The notes under the pieces are model-generated. The model ran no database searches. It was not told the origin of the DNA and was given only the letters and a program-made list of their open reading frames with translations. A DNA stretch of 64,000 nucleotides from Janibacter sp. CX7 (GTDB lineage Bacteria > Actinomycetota > Actinomycetes > Actinomycetales > Dermatophilaceae), in the NCBI RefSeq assembly GCF_024362365.1, contig NZ_CP101464.1, positions 868,001-932,000 of the forward strand, given 5' to 3'. This document shows, in pieces, positions 47,938 to 56,036 of this stretch (the first letter of the stretch is position 1; each line of letters starts with the position of its first letter). A program made the position numbers and the translations under genes.

Positions 47938-48441
47938 TCAGCCCCCGCGCGGCTGTCCGTCCGGCAGCAGGAGGCGCTCGACCGCCCCGGTGGGAACCGA
48001 CGGCGGCAGCGGGATCTCGAGGACGTGCTCCTCGCCGCGGAAGACGCTCACCCCACCCGATCGGTCGGCAGCCACCTCGCCGTACGTGCCGTCGTGCCGA
48101 CGCACCCAGGTGATCTGCGACAGCGGCAGCGTCTCGTCCCCGACGCTGACCGTCGTGGCCGTGACCCGGACGACGGGCTGCTCGCCTCTGACGACCTGCC
48201 GCGCGAGGACAGGGATGCCGAGGACCCCGAAGAGGAGGACCCCGGCCCACATGAGCGCCGTGCGCAGCCACCAGCCGTCGCCACGGAGGAGGACCCAGAC
48301 GCAGACGGCGGTGAGCCCGACGACGAGCAGGAGGTAGCCGACGGCCTGGGCGCGGCTCTGCCGGATGACGACCGCGTCCCCTGCGGCGATCGTCGCGCGC
48401 CAGGCGGCGAGGGTCTCGTCCGGGTCCGGGGTGCGCGACAT
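47938..48441 (-). CDS. Small membrane protein, PH-like domain
   Basis: 167 residues. Two helices (about 31-51, VGYLLLVVGLTAVCVWVLL, and 59-78) in a hairpin, then a C-terminal domain of about 75 residues (VVRVTATTVSVGDETLPLSQITWVRRH) that resembles bacterial PH-like domains. Function unknown. ATG 48441 gives a normal N terminus. Divergent from the WXG100-type gene with 102 bp between them, including the palindrome at 48471. Confidence 0.75.
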   Translation of the reverse strand: MSRTPDPDETLAAWRATIAAGDAVVIRQSRAQAVGYLLLVVGLTAVCVWVLLRGDGWWLRTALMWAGVLLFGVLGIPVLARQVVRGEQPVVRVTATTVSVGDETLPLSQITWVRRHDGTYGEVAADRSGGVSVFRGEEHVLEIPLPPSVPTGAVERLLLPDGQPRGG

Positions 48442-48470
48442 GGCCACAGGGTAGGCGACGTGCCGTCGGC

Positions 48471-48486
48471 GGGGAGTGCTCCCCAT
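48471..48486. promoter_or_regulatory. Palindrome GGGGAGTGCTCCCCAT upstream of the WXG100-type gene
   Basis: GGGGAG-TG-CTCCCC followed by AT. It lies 22 bp upstream of a -10-like TAGCGT (48509-48514). Nearly the same word is at 54562-54577 upstream of the DUF4189 gene, so it may be a shared operator. Confidence 0.45.
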
Positions 48487-48543
48487 CGTCGTGGACGGTC
48501 CCGATGGCTAGCGTGGTCCGGGACGATCGCAGAAGGAGAGCGC

Positions 48544-49542
48544 ATGACCGTCACGCACGGGATGGACCCGGTCCGGGTCCGGCAGATCGGTGGCCAGCTG
48601 CGCCGCGAGGCGCGTCGCGCCGCAGAGGTCGGCGAGGCGGGCACGGCCGGGCTGACCACGTTGCAGGGCGCGTGGGAGGGGCCGGACCTCGAGGCCTTCG
48701 CCACGAGCTGGGCGCGGGCCCAGCCAGCGCTGGAGTCAGCGTCTGCGCGCCTGTCGAGCTTCGCCGACCAGCTCATCGAGCAGGCCGACTCGCAGGACAC
48801 GACCTCGCAGGGCAGGGGGATCGGCGGTGGTCCCGGCGGTGGGCTCCACGCCGGCCCCGGTGGCCTGCCGGCTGGCCCGGGCGGTCCCGGCTCGGCCAAC
48901 ACGATGTGGGACGACGTCGGCAACATCCTCGACCACCTCGGCTTCGGGCTCGACCGACTCGGCGACCTCGGTGGCATCCTCGCCGGCGTCGGTATGTGGA
49001 AGTACGGCCAGTTCAACCCCCGTGGCCGCCTGCCCAACGGCCGATACGGCTTCCTCGGGCACAAGCCCGGCAGCCCCTTTTCCAAGCTCCCGTGGATGCA
49101 GCGCGCCTCGCTCTTCGGCAAGGACTCCAGCTGGATCCCGAAGGGGGGATCGCAGGCGGCCCGCAACGTCGCCGGCTTCGCCCGGTGGAGCAAGTTCGCC
49201 AAGGTCTCCGGCCCGGTCGGTGCGGGCCTGTCCGGTCTCATCGGTGGGTTCGGGCAGTGGGCCGAGGACATGGGCGACCCGTCGATCGGTGACGCCGAGC
49301 GCGGCACCCGGGCGGTGACCAACGGCCTGGTGTCCGGCGGCACCACGCTGGGCATGGCCATGGCTGGGGCGAAGGGGGGAGCCATCGTCGGTGGACTCAT
49401 CGGCGGCCCGGTCGGAGCCGCCATCGGTGGCGTCGCCGGAGGCATCATCGGTGGTGTCGCGGGCAGCGAGCTCGGCTCGGCCATCGGCAGCGCCGCGGCC
49501 GACGGCGCCTCGTGGGTCGGCGATAAGTTGGGCCTGTGGTGA
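48544..49542 (+). CDS. WXG100-domain protein with glycine-zipper C terminus
   Basis: 332 residues. The N-terminal 90 residues form a WXG100/ESAT-6-like helical hairpin (MDPVRVRQIGGQLRREA, LQGAWEGPDLEAFATSW with W-E-G at the turn). A Gly/Pro-rich linker (about 90-120) follows, then a middle region without recognised motif, and the last 70 residues are a glycine zipper (GGAIVGGLIGGPVGAAIGGVAGG) that would insert into or line a membrane. No signal peptide. The layout suggests a type VII secretion-type substrate, perhaps membrane-active; no secretion gene is nearby. ATG 48544 has AAGGAGAG. Confidence 0.72.
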   Translation: MTVTHGMDPVRVRQIGGQLRREARRAAEVGEAGTAGLTTLQGAWEGPDLEAFATSWARAQPALESASARLSSFADQLIEQADSQDTTSQGRGIGGGPGGGLHAGPGGLPAGPGGPGSANTMWDDVGNILDHLGFGLDRLGDLGGILAGVGMWKYGQFNPRGRLPNGRYGFLGHKPGSPFSKLPWMQRASLFGKDSSWIPKGGSQAARNVAGFARWSKFAKVSGPVGAGLSGLIGGFGQWAEDMGDPSIGDAERGTRAVTNGLVSGGTTLGMAMAGAKGGAIVGGLIGGPVGAAIGGVAGGIIGGVAGSELGSAIGSAAADGASWVGDKLGLW

Positions 49543-50000
49543 CCGACGAGCTGCAGCGACGCGACATCCCGTCGATCGGGGCGAGCCTGCTCGTCCCGGC
49601 AACCTGGGAGGACCTCAGCGACGACGTCGACGACGTCGTCGCGGCGTGGGGCGCCCCCTTCGAGCCGGTCGCCTTCCGCAGCAACGTCGTCGTCACCCAG
49701 GACCAGGTCCCCGCGGACACCCCGTGGGCGACGCTCGCCGAGCAGACGTGGCAGGCGATGGGCGCCATGCTCACCGATGCGCACCTCGTCGACGAGACGC
49801 AGTCCGACGCGAGTCTCGTGCGCTGGGTCCACCACCGGGTCGCCGAGGTGGGCGTCGTGCTCCACCAGGTGACCCTCCGGCAAGGCGACCGCGTGATCAC
49901 CACGAGCGTGACGGTGCCGGTCCTGGCCCTGCCCGATGTCGTGGACGCCGTGCGCGAGGTCGCCGCCGGTCTGCGCGTCGACAGGGAGGCGCAGGCATGA
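49539..50000 (+). CDS. Unknown protein, LpqN/PsbP-like fold possible
   Basis: 153 residues, no signal peptide or membrane segment. The pattern IGASLLVPATWEDLSDDVDDVVAAWG, FRSNVVVTQDQVPADTPW, and a closing VTLRQGDRVITTSVTVPVL is like the LpqN/DcrB (Mog1/PsbP-like) group often next to WXG100 genes, but the match is by impression only. The start is GTG 49539, overlapping the WXG100-type stop (GTGA); the preceding GTG 49536 is also possible. It may be a chaperone or immunity partner of the upstream protein. Confidence 0.65.
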   Translation: MTDELQRRDIPSIGASLLVPATWEDLSDDVDDVVAAWGAPFEPVAFRSNVVVTQDQVPADTPWATLAEQTWQAMGAMLTDAHLVDETQSDASLVRWVHHRVAEVGVVLHQVTLRQGDRVITTSVTVPVLALPDVVDAVREVAAGLRVDREAQA

Positions 50001-50758
50001 GCGGCACGACCGGGGTGCGCTTCGACGACGGCCGCCTGCTCGTCGACGACGACGGCTGGGTCGCGCTCGTCGACACCGCGGCGGCTCCCGACCCCGAGGC
50101 CTTCGCGGCGCTGCTCGGCGCCGATCAGTCCTCGCCCGTGACCAGCGAGGTCCACTGGAGCCTGCGCGCCCACATCGAGGCCACCCTCGGCATCGACATG
50201 GTCGGTCGCAGCAGCGACGGCGTGGCGGTCGGGGCCTCGGCGAGCTCCGACGGCGCTCGGGGACTGCTCCTGCTCGACACACAGCCCGGCCGCTGGGACG
50301 GCGGCGGGGCCGAGGTGCCGGAACAGGAGCGCCAGGTGCTCCCCGTGCTCGCGACGCTCCTGCCGATCTCCCTGCTCGAGATGATGCAGGTGGGTGCCCG
50401 GCGCGGCCTCGGGCTCGGCGAGGCCGTGGCCCTCCCTTCGTCCCAGGTGACCGCCCTGCTCTGGCGCGACTCCGAGGTGGCACTGCCCGCAGACGCGACC
50501 GCCGGGCAGATCGCGATGCTGCTGCAGCAGGAGTCGTGGCGCCACTGGCGGGTGCGGGTGACCGGCCGCCTCCCCGACGGGGAACTCGTCGAGGACGGTC
50601 TCGACGTCGTCGTGCTGCGCAACGGGGTGCTCGCGATCGACGCCGTGGGCGGTGACGCGCTCGAGATCCGAGAGGTCAGCCCCGTGTCCGTTCTCGTCCG
50701 GCTCGTCGAGGCGATGCGTCCCGGGCTGGTCACGGGTCGGACGCCGCCGCCTGCGTGA
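49997..50758 (+). CDS. Unknown protein, third gene of the WXG100-type cassette
   Basis: 253 residues, soluble, acidic, no motif I recognise. Notable stretches are GVRFDDGRLLVDDDGWVALVDTAAA, VPEQERQVLPVLATLLPISLLEMMQVGARRGLGLGEA and WRHWRVRVTGRLPDGELVEDG. ATG 49997 overlaps the preceding stop (ATGA), so the three genes are translationally coupled. The position recalls ESX-associated chaperones such as EspG, but sequence support is lacking, so no function is given. Confidence 0.65.
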   Translation: MSGTTGVRFDDGRLLVDDDGWVALVDTAAAPDPEAFAALLGADQSSPVTSEVHWSLRAHIEATLGIDMVGRSSDGVAVGASASSDGARGLLLLDTQPGRWDGGGAEVPEQERQVLPVLATLLPISLLEMMQVGARRGLGLGEAVALPSSQVTALLWRDSEVALPADATAGQIAMLLQQESWRHWRVRVTGRLPDGELVEDGLDVVVLRNGVLAIDAVGGDALEIREVSPVSVLVRLVEAMRPGLVTGRTPPPA

Positions 50759-50782
50759 CCTGCGCCACCTAACATGGCGCGC

Positions 50783-51700
50783 ATGGTCACCGTCTCCTTC
50801 CCCGACAGCAGCTGGCGCGACGCGGTGGGTCCGGTCGACGGCGTGAACTCCGTCGTCTGGGACCCGCAGGAGGCTCCGCCGCAGGAGCCGGTGGACGTCT
50901 ACATCGCGCCCTACATGACCAAGCCCGCGGGCGTCGCCGTCGTGGCCGAGCAGCCGTCGGTGCGGCTCGTGCAGCTGCTGTCGGCCGGCTTCGACAACAT
51001 GCTGCCGGTCCTGCCGCAGGGCGTCTCCCTCGCCAACGCGAAGGGGGTCCACGACGCGGCCACCGCAGAGCTCGCCCTGACCCTCGTCCTCGCCTCGCAG
51101 CGTGGGTTCGACGACTTCGCGCGCGCCCAGGCGCAGGGGGAGTGGACCTCCCGCCACGTGCGCCCGGGCCTGGCCGACAAGCGGGTGCTGCTCCTCGGCT
51201 ACGGCTCGGTGGGTCGGGCGATCGTCGAGCGACTCATGCCCTTCGAGGCGTCGGTCACGGCGGTGGCCTCGCGGGCGCGCGCCGGGGACGACCTCGTCGA
51301 GGCGGTGCACGGGGTCGACGAGCTCGCCTCTCTCGCACCGCAGCACGACATCATCGTCTCGGTCCTGCCCGGCTCCGACGCGACGCACCACATCCTCGGC
51401 GAGGAGCTGCTGTCCTCCCTGCCCGACGGCACGCTCGTCGTCAACGTCGGCCGCGGGCCGGCGCTCGACACCGAGGCGGCCCTGCGCCACGCGGGCCGGT
51501 TGCGCTTCGCGCTGGACGTCACCGACCCCGAGCCGCTGCCCGACGGCCACCCGCTGTGGAGCGCGCCGGGCGTCATCATCAGTCCCCACGTCGGCGGTGT
51601 CACCGAGGCCTTCCGCCCCCGGGCGGTCGCCATGCTGCGCCGTCAGCTCGCCGCGCTCGGTGCTGGCGAGGCCCCGATCAACATCGTCCACGCGGGCTGA
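50783..51700 (+). CDS. D-2-hydroxyacid dehydrogenase
   Basis: 305 residues of the NAD(P)-dependent 2-hydroxyacid dehydrogenase family. The nucleotide-binding motif is LLLGYGSVGRAIVERL; the catalytic Arg is in VNVGRGPALDTEA, the Glu in VTDPEPLPDGHPLW and the His in ISPHVGGVTEAF. The substrate, possibly glyoxylate or hydroxypyruvate, is not predictable. ATG 50783 is preferred to ATG 50774 because TAACAT (50770-50775) is a -10-like hexamer 7 nt before it and overlaps the earlier ATG. Confidence 0.9.
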   Translation: MVTVSFPDSSWRDAVGPVDGVNSVVWDPQEAPPQEPVDVYIAPYMTKPAGVAVVAEQPSVRLVQLLSAGFDNMLPVLPQGVSLANAKGVHDAATAELALTLVLASQRGFDDFARAQAQGEWTSRHVRPGLADKRVLLLGYGSVGRAIVERLMPFEASVTAVASRARAGDDLVEAVHGVDELASLAPQHDIIVSVLPGSDATHHILGEELLSSLPDGTLVVNVGRGPALDTEAALRHAGRLRFALDVTDPEPLPDGHPLWSAPGVIISPHVGGVTEAFRPRAVAMLRRQLAALGAGEAPINIVHAG

Positions 51701-51759
51701 TCCGCCGCACGACGCCCGCCGCATGACCTCGGCGCCGTGCGCGCCGGGTTGAGCAAACG

Positions 51760-51791
51760 TCGTCCCCGGCACGCAGGCGCACCGGGGGCGA
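51760..51791. terminator. Terminator between convergent genes
   Basis: TCGTCCCCGG (51760-51769) pairs with CCGGGGGCGA (51782-51791), including one G-T pair, around a 12-nt loop. Confidence 0.6.
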
Positions 51792-51815
51792 GTCGTGGGT
51801 CGGCCGCCTCGTGGG

Positions 51816-52355
51816 TCAGCCCTTGACGAACCAGGCGTAGCGCGGCGAGGACTGCAGCGAGCGGTCGCCGACGGTGCCCCGCAGCTCGTAGGGGTCGCCC
51901 TCGTGCGCGAAGATCGACAGCTCGACCCACAGGTCGCGCTGCGCCGTGGAGTTGACGCTCTTGCCGCGCACTTCGCCGATCTGCTGGGCCGACCGGCCCG
52001 TCGAGCTCACCGTGCCGATGTCATACGGATACCCCTCCTCGACGAAGTTGACCAGCTTGTATGTCGAGCGGAGGTCGCAGCGCGACGAGGCCCAGGTCGG
52101 CGTGATGCTCGCACCGCTGGGGCAGTACCACGAGCGGATCTTGCTGCCGCTGTCGATGTTGCCGTAGGTGGTGCTGAGGGCGAACTGGTGGCGGTTGCCC
52201 CTGAAGCCGTCGATCGACCCCACGACGACTGCCTCGCTGTAGGTCGAGTTGGCGAGCTCGGAGGTCTGGGCCTGGGCCGGGGTGGCCGCTGCGGCCAGGC
52301 CGGCGGCGACGGCGGTGGCGGACAGGACGGTGGCGGCGGTGCGCGTGAGCTGCAT
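51816..52355 (-). CDS. Secreted protein of unknown function
   Basis: 179 residues from ATG 52355, with AGGGAGA 7 nt upstream. A clean signal peptide (MQLTRTAATVLSATAVAAGL, cleavage near TPAQAQ) is followed by a soluble domain of about 145 residues with two Cys (WYCPSGASITPTWASSRCDLRS) that probably form a disulfide. No family recognised. It is preceded by a 115-bp gap with a small hairpin. Confidence 0.8.
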   Translation of the reverse strand: MQLTRTAATVLSATAVAAGLAAAATPAQAQTSELANSTYSEAVVVGSIDGFRGNRHQFALSTTYGNIDSGSKIRSWYCPSGASITPTWASSRCDLRSTYKLVNFVEEGYPYDIGTVSSTGRSAQQIGEVRGKSVNSTAQRDLWVELSIFAHEGDPYELRGTVGDRSLQSSPRYAWFVKG

Positions 52356-52377
52356 GGTGTGTCTCCCTGATGTCATC

Positions 52378-52398
52378 CACCGAGCCCCTTGCTCGGTG
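52378..52398 (-). terminator. Small hairpin between two leftward genes
   Basis: CACCGAGC (52378-52385) and GCTCGGTG (52391-52398) around a 5-nt loop. It could end transcription from the beta-propeller gene or sit in the leader of the secreted-protein gene. A second dyad, GTTGCG-C-CGCAAC, is at 52433-52445. Confidence 0.45.
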
Positions 52399-52470
52399 TG
52401 TCGGCAGGGGAGACGTCCTCGGCGCGGGTTCGGTTGCGCCGCAACGAAAACCTGACTGATTGCTTACTCT

Positions 52471-53868
52471 TCAGTCCAGCGGGTAGACCCGGGTGCCGAC
52501 CCGCAGCACGCCCTCGGCGATGCTCGAGTCGCCCTCTGGGCCCGCGCCGACCCCGTCGAAGGGCCCGTGGACGGTGCCCGCGGGCGAGACCGCCCACGTC
52601 GAGGGGATACGCGTGCCGACGGCATCGGTCGTCTCGCCGACGACGGCGGCCCAGCCGCTCGTGTCGGCCTCGGCGACGTCGATGCGCTCGGTGCCGGGCA
52701 CGGTGACGACCCGGCTCGTGCCCACCTGCCACAGGCCGGCCCGGCCGGGCGCGTGCACCGGCTGCCAGAGCACGTCGGCGCGCTGGCGACCGATGGTGTC
52801 GCGGTCGACGGTCCAGCCGGCCGGCGGCGCCGAGCGGCCCTCGTCCCCGGTGTGCAGGTTGAGCGTGCGGTAGGCCTCGATGCGACCCTTGCTCTCCTCG
52901 GCCACGTAGATGACCCCGCCGGCATCGGCGAGCTGCACCTCGCGCAGGCTGCCGGTGTCGGGCCGCTCCCACGTGACCTCGCCGGTGAGGGCCGAGCGGC
53001 CGATGAGCCGGTCGGTCCCGTGCTGGACGATCGTGGAGTCGATGACCCGGCCCGCGTCGGCGCAGCCGAGGTCGCGGGCGATGGCGGTGCCGTCGCTGAC
53101 CCGCACGGCGTCGACGGTCGTCGACCCCCGCAGGGACGAAGGGAGGAAGACGGCCCGTTGCTCGAGGTCGGCCCCGCTGATCCGGCGGGGTGCACCATGT
53201 CGGCACTCGGTGCCGCCCACCCGTGGGGTGGTCCACACCTCCACGCCGGAGGCGAGGTCGAGGCCGGTCGTGCCGCGGCGCGAGGTGACGACGAGGACAC
53301 CCTCGAAGTCCGCGACCGCCGCGACCTTGGCCCCCACCTCGGCCCACCAGACCTGGTGGCCGGAGTCGAGCTTGCGGGCGATGACCCGCGGCTGGTCCGG
53401 GTCATCGGTGGGCTCGCTGAGGATGACGACCTCGTCCGTCGTCGTGAGCACCCGGCTGCCCTTGGGCACCCGCCAGAGCACGGTGCCGGTACTCACCTCC
53501 TGGGCGGTCCCGTCGTTGAAGAGGACGTTGCCGTCACGGAAGGTCCCCTCGGCGAGGTGCCGGTTGCCGGTGGTCGTGTCCTCCCAGTGGTCGGGCTCGC
53601 CCGGCAGCCCGTGCAGACCGAGCCAGGCCCCGGCCCCGACGACGAGGGCGACGGCGACGCAGGAGGCGAGCAGGGCCGTGCGGTGGCGGACCAGCCGCAC
53701 CAGCACGAGGCACAGACCGGTGGCCAGCAGGACCGCACCGGCGACATAGGGCGCCGGGCCGAGCTGGGCGGCGACGGCCGCGACGAGCAGTGCCGCGCCG
53801 AGGATCGCGACGCCGATGCCGCCGAGGAGGGCGTGCCGCTCGAGACGGTCGAGGGCAGCGCGCTTCAT
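52471..53868 (-). CDS. Membrane-anchored PQQ-like beta-propeller protein
   Basis: 465 residues: about three N-terminal helices (about 17-105, LLGGIGVAILGAALLVAAVAA and AGAVLLATGLCLVLVRLV) and an extracytoplasmic domain of about 350 residues with repeated Trp-containing blades (GTVLWRVPKGS, GHQVWWAEVGA, GVEVWTTPRVG, GEVTWERPDTG) typical of PQQ-like propellers. Probably a scaffold or sensor rather than a dehydrogenase, since no cofactor residues are evident. TAGACT (complement of 53877-53882) lies 8 nt before the ATG, so it may be nearly leaderless. Confidence 0.8.
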   Translation of the reverse strand: MKRAALDRLERHALLGGIGVAILGAALLVAAVAAQLGPAPYVAGAVLLATGLCLVLVRLVRHRTALLASCVAVALVVGAGAWLGLHGLPGEPDHWEDTTTGNRHLAEGTFRDGNVLFNDGTAQEVSTGTVLWRVPKGSRVLTTTDEVVILSEPTDDPDQPRVIARKLDSGHQVWWAEVGAKVAAVADFEGVLVVTSRRGTTGLDLASGVEVWTTPRVGGTECRHGAPRRISGADLEQRAVFLPSSLRGSTTVDAVRVSDGTAIARDLGCADAGRVIDSTIVQHGTDRLIGRSALTGEVTWERPDTGSLREVQLADAGGVIYVAEESKGRIEAYRTLNLHTGDEGRSAPPAGWTVDRDTIGRQRADVLWQPVHAPGRAGLWQVGTSRVVTVPGTERIDVAEADTSGWAAVVGETTDAVGTRIPSTWAVSPAGTVHGPFDGVGAGPEGDSSIAEGVLRVGTRVYPLD

Positions 53869-54011
53869 GGTGCCCGAGTCTAGGTCTGCTGCCGCGCGCT
53901 TCCCGGGCGCCGCGCCGCGCCGCGGCGCCCGGGTGCGACCACCCGGCGCCACACCTGCGGCCCGGCTGTCAAGGAGTGGCGCGCTCGTGTGCTCCGGGCC
54001 ACACTCGGATC

Positions 54012-54533
54012 ATGACGACGTCAGCAGAGGACCGGACCCTGATCCTGCTGCGGCATGCGGACCCGGAGCCGGGCCGCGCCGGCCAGGACGATCGCGAGCG
54101 GCCGCTCTCCGACCTCGGTCGGGACCAGGCCCAGGACCTCGGCCGGTGGCTGCGCGAGCAGGGGCTGGGGTGCGACGAGGTCATGTGCTCGCCCTCCCTG
54201 CGGACCCGCGAGACGATGCAGGAGCTCGCGGCCGCGGGATGCCCCGAGGCGGAGGTGCAGATCGAGCACCGGCTCTACAACGGCGATGCCGACGACGTGC
54301 TGTCGGTGATCCGCGGCTCGACCAACGACGCGAGCGTGCTGCTCGTCATCGGGCACGCTCCCGGTCTGCCAGCGGCGGCCAGCCTGCTCGCCGACGGCGA
54401 GGGCAGCGAGGAGGCGCACGACCGGCTCAGCGACGGGTTCCCGCCCGGCGCGGCCGCGGTCCTGCGCTTCTCCGGGCACTGGGAGGACCTCGCCTTCGGC
54501 GCGGCGGCCCTCGACGACTTCCGCACCCCCTGA
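54012..54533 (+). CDS. Histidine phosphatase (SixA-like)
   Basis: 173 residues of the branch-2 SixA-like phosphoglycerate-mutase fold. The catalytic RH of LILLRHADPEPGRAG, the distal Arg of VMCSPSLRTRETMQEL and the late His of LLVIGHAPGLPAAA are all present. The family removes phosphate from phosphohistidine or small phosphates; the target here is unknown. Note that the usual RHG/RHA motif is RHAD. ATG 54012. Confidence 0.88.
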   Translation: MTTSAEDRTLILLRHADPEPGRAGQDDRERPLSDLGRDQAQDLGRWLREQGLGCDEVMCSPSLRTRETMQELAAAGCPEAEVQIEHRLYNGDADDVLSVIRGSTNDASVLLVIGHAPGLPAAASLLADGEGSEEAHDRLSDGFPPGAAAVLRFSGHWEDLAFGAAALDDFRTP

Positions 54534-54554
54534 CCGACGCTTCGTGGTGGCCGA

Positions 54555-54582
54555 CGTCCATGGGGAGCGCTCCCCATGGACG
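54555..54582. promoter_or_regulatory. Perfect 28-bp palindrome upstream of the DUF4189 gene
   Basis: CGTCCATGGGGAGC and its exact complement meet at 54568.5. Its core, GGGGAGCGCTCCCCAT (54562-54577), matches the palindrome at 48471-48486 in 15 of 16 positions. A -10-like AATACT begins at 54601. It could be an operator, or a terminator for the phosphatase gene that ends at 54533. Confidence 0.6.
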
Positions 54583-54652
54583 CCGTCGTGACCGGGCGCA
54601 ATACTGCGCGTGGCGGCCACAGGGGACGCCACATCACTCGGGGAGTCACCAC

Positions 54653-55096
54653 ATGAAGTCACTCATCACCCGCGCCGCAGTGCTCGGCGCCTCCGTCATG
54701 ACCGCCGCCACGCTCGCCACGCCCGCCCAGGCCGCGCCCACCGCCGAGACCACGGCGACCCGCAGCTACTACGGCGCCATCGCCATCAACTCCCGTACGC
54801 TCGCCGTCGGGCTCATGAACGACTCGTCGACCCGCTCGGGTGCCGAGCGGCTCGCGCTCACCCGCTGCAAGAACTACAGCTACTCGTCCTACTGCAAGAA
54901 CGTCGTGTGGGTGCGCAACGGCTGCGCCGCCGTCGCCGTCAAGTACGACAGCAAGGGCCGCCCGGTGCGCTACGCCAGCGCCTACGGCTCGTCGAAGTGG
55001 CCCACGATCCGCCTCGCGCAGAAGCGCGCCAAGGGCTACTCGACGAGCGGCACGGTCAAGACCCGCGCCTGGCTGTGCACCACGCGCTACTACTGA
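54653..55096 (+). CDS. Secreted DUF4189 protein
   Basis: 147 residues. Signal peptide MKSLITRAAVLGASVMTAAT with cleavage near AQAAP, then a DUF4189 domain: SYYGAIAINSRTLAVGLMND, ERLALTRCKNYSYSSYCKNVVWVRNGCAAVAV, with Cys residues that can form two disulfides. The role is unknown; the domain is common in exported actinobacterial and proteobacterial proteins. GGGGAG precedes the ATG. The palindrome upstream may regulate it. Confidence 0.87.
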   Translation: MKSLITRAAVLGASVMTAATLATPAQAAPTAETTATRSYYGAIAINSRTLAVGLMNDSSTRSGAERLALTRCKNYSYSSYCKNVVWVRNGCAAVAVKYDSKGRPVRYASAYGSSKWPTIRLAQKRAKGYSTSGTVKTRAWLCTTRYY

Positions 55097-55112
55097 TCGG
55101 CCGCGCTCCGCA

Positions 55113-55151
55113 CGCAGGGCCGCCCCGGCACCACGCCGGGGCGGCCCTGCG
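55113..55151. terminator. Strong bidirectional terminator
   Basis: A perfect 17-bp stem: CGCAGGGCCGCCCCGGC (55113-55129) and its complement (55135-55151) with an ACCAC loop, between the convergent DUF4189 and sigma-factor genes. Confidence 0.9.
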
Positions 55152-55159
55152 CCGTCCCG

Positions 55160-56032
55160 TCAGCGGGCGAGCGTCGTCGCAGCGGCCAGACCGCCGAGCT
55201 TGTGCGGGTTGCGCACGATGTAGACGGCGCTCACCCGCCCTTCGGTGAGGGCGAAGGTCGCCACGGCCTCGAGCTCCCCGTCGATCTCGAGACGAAGGGA
55301 GGGGGAGCCGTTGACCTCGACCGCCTCGGCCCGCGTCGCGGAGACGTAGACGCCGCGGAGGAAGCGCAGCACCTTGTCCACCCCGAGGATCGGTCGCAGC
55401 GCGGCCTGCTTGACCCCGCCACCGTCGGTGAGCAGGACGACGTCGGGGGCGAGCACGTCGACGAGCGACTGCAGGTCGTCGCCGGCCACGGCGGCGAGGA
55501 AGCGCTCGACGACCGCCGTCTGCTCGTCGGCGGTCACCTCCTGCCGCGGGCGACGCGCGGCGACGTGCTGCCGGGCGCGGTGGGCGGTCTGGCGCACGGC
55601 GTCGGTGCTCTTGCCGACCGCCGTCGCGATCTCGTCGTAGGGCAGGTCGAAGACCTCGCGCAGGACGAAGACCGCCCGCTCGATCGGGGCGAGGGTCTCG
55701 AGGACGAGGAGCATCGCCGTCGACACGCTCTCGGCGAGCTCGACGTCCTCGGCGACGTCGCGGGTGGTGAGCAGGGGCTCGGGCAGCCACGGTCCGACGT
55801 AGTCCTCGCGCCGTCGGCTGGCCGAGCGCAGGTGGTTGAGCGCGAGGCGGGTGGTGATCCGCACGAGGTAGGCCCGGGGATCGTGCACCTCGTCGATCAC
55901 CCGCGACCAGCGCAGCCACACCTCCTGCAGCACGTCCTCGGCGTCGGCGGCGGAACCGAGCATCTCGTAGGCGACCGTGAAGAGCAGGTTGCGGTGGGTG
56001 ACCCAGGCGTCGGTGGCGCGGTCCGTGCTCAC
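55160..56032 (-). CDS. ECF41-type RNA polymerase sigma factor (SigJ-like)
   Basis: 290 residues. Region 2 is NLLFTVAYEMLGSAADAEDVLQEVWLRW, the linker carries the ECF41 signature WLPEPL, and region 4 is LPYDEIATAVGKSTDAVRQTAHRARQHV. The C-terminal extension is a SnoaL/NTF2-like domain with DGGGV and a terminal NPHKL (NPDKL in most ECF41), which in ECF41 both activates and inhibits the sigma factor. There is no anti-sigma gene, as expected for this group. It follows its carboxymuconolactone decarboxylase partner by 4 nt. Confidence 0.93.
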   Translation of the reverse strand: MSTDRATDAWVTHRNLLFTVAYEMLGSAADAEDVLQEVWLRWSRVIDEVHDPRAYLVRITTRLALNHLRSASRRREDYVGPWLPEPLLTTRDVAEDVELAESVSTAMLLVLETLAPIERAVFVLREVFDLPYDEIATAVGKSTDAVRQTAHRARQHVAARRPRQEVTADEQTAVVERFLAAVAGDDLQSLVDVLAPDVVLLTDGGGVKQAALRPILGVDKVLRFLRGVYVSATRAEAVEVNGSPSLRLEIDGELEAVATFALTEGRVSAVYIVRNPHKLGGLAAATTLAR

Positions 56033-56036
56033 CCGA

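Noticed and set aside
49997..50758. Naming this protein EspG
   Set aside because: Its position after a WXG100-type gene is suggestive, but I could not find convincing EspG motifs, so no family was assigned.
55160..56032. An anti-sigma factor for the ECF sigma gene
   Set aside because: No membrane or zinc anti-sigma gene adjoins it; the ECF41 group is controlled by its own C-terminal domain.
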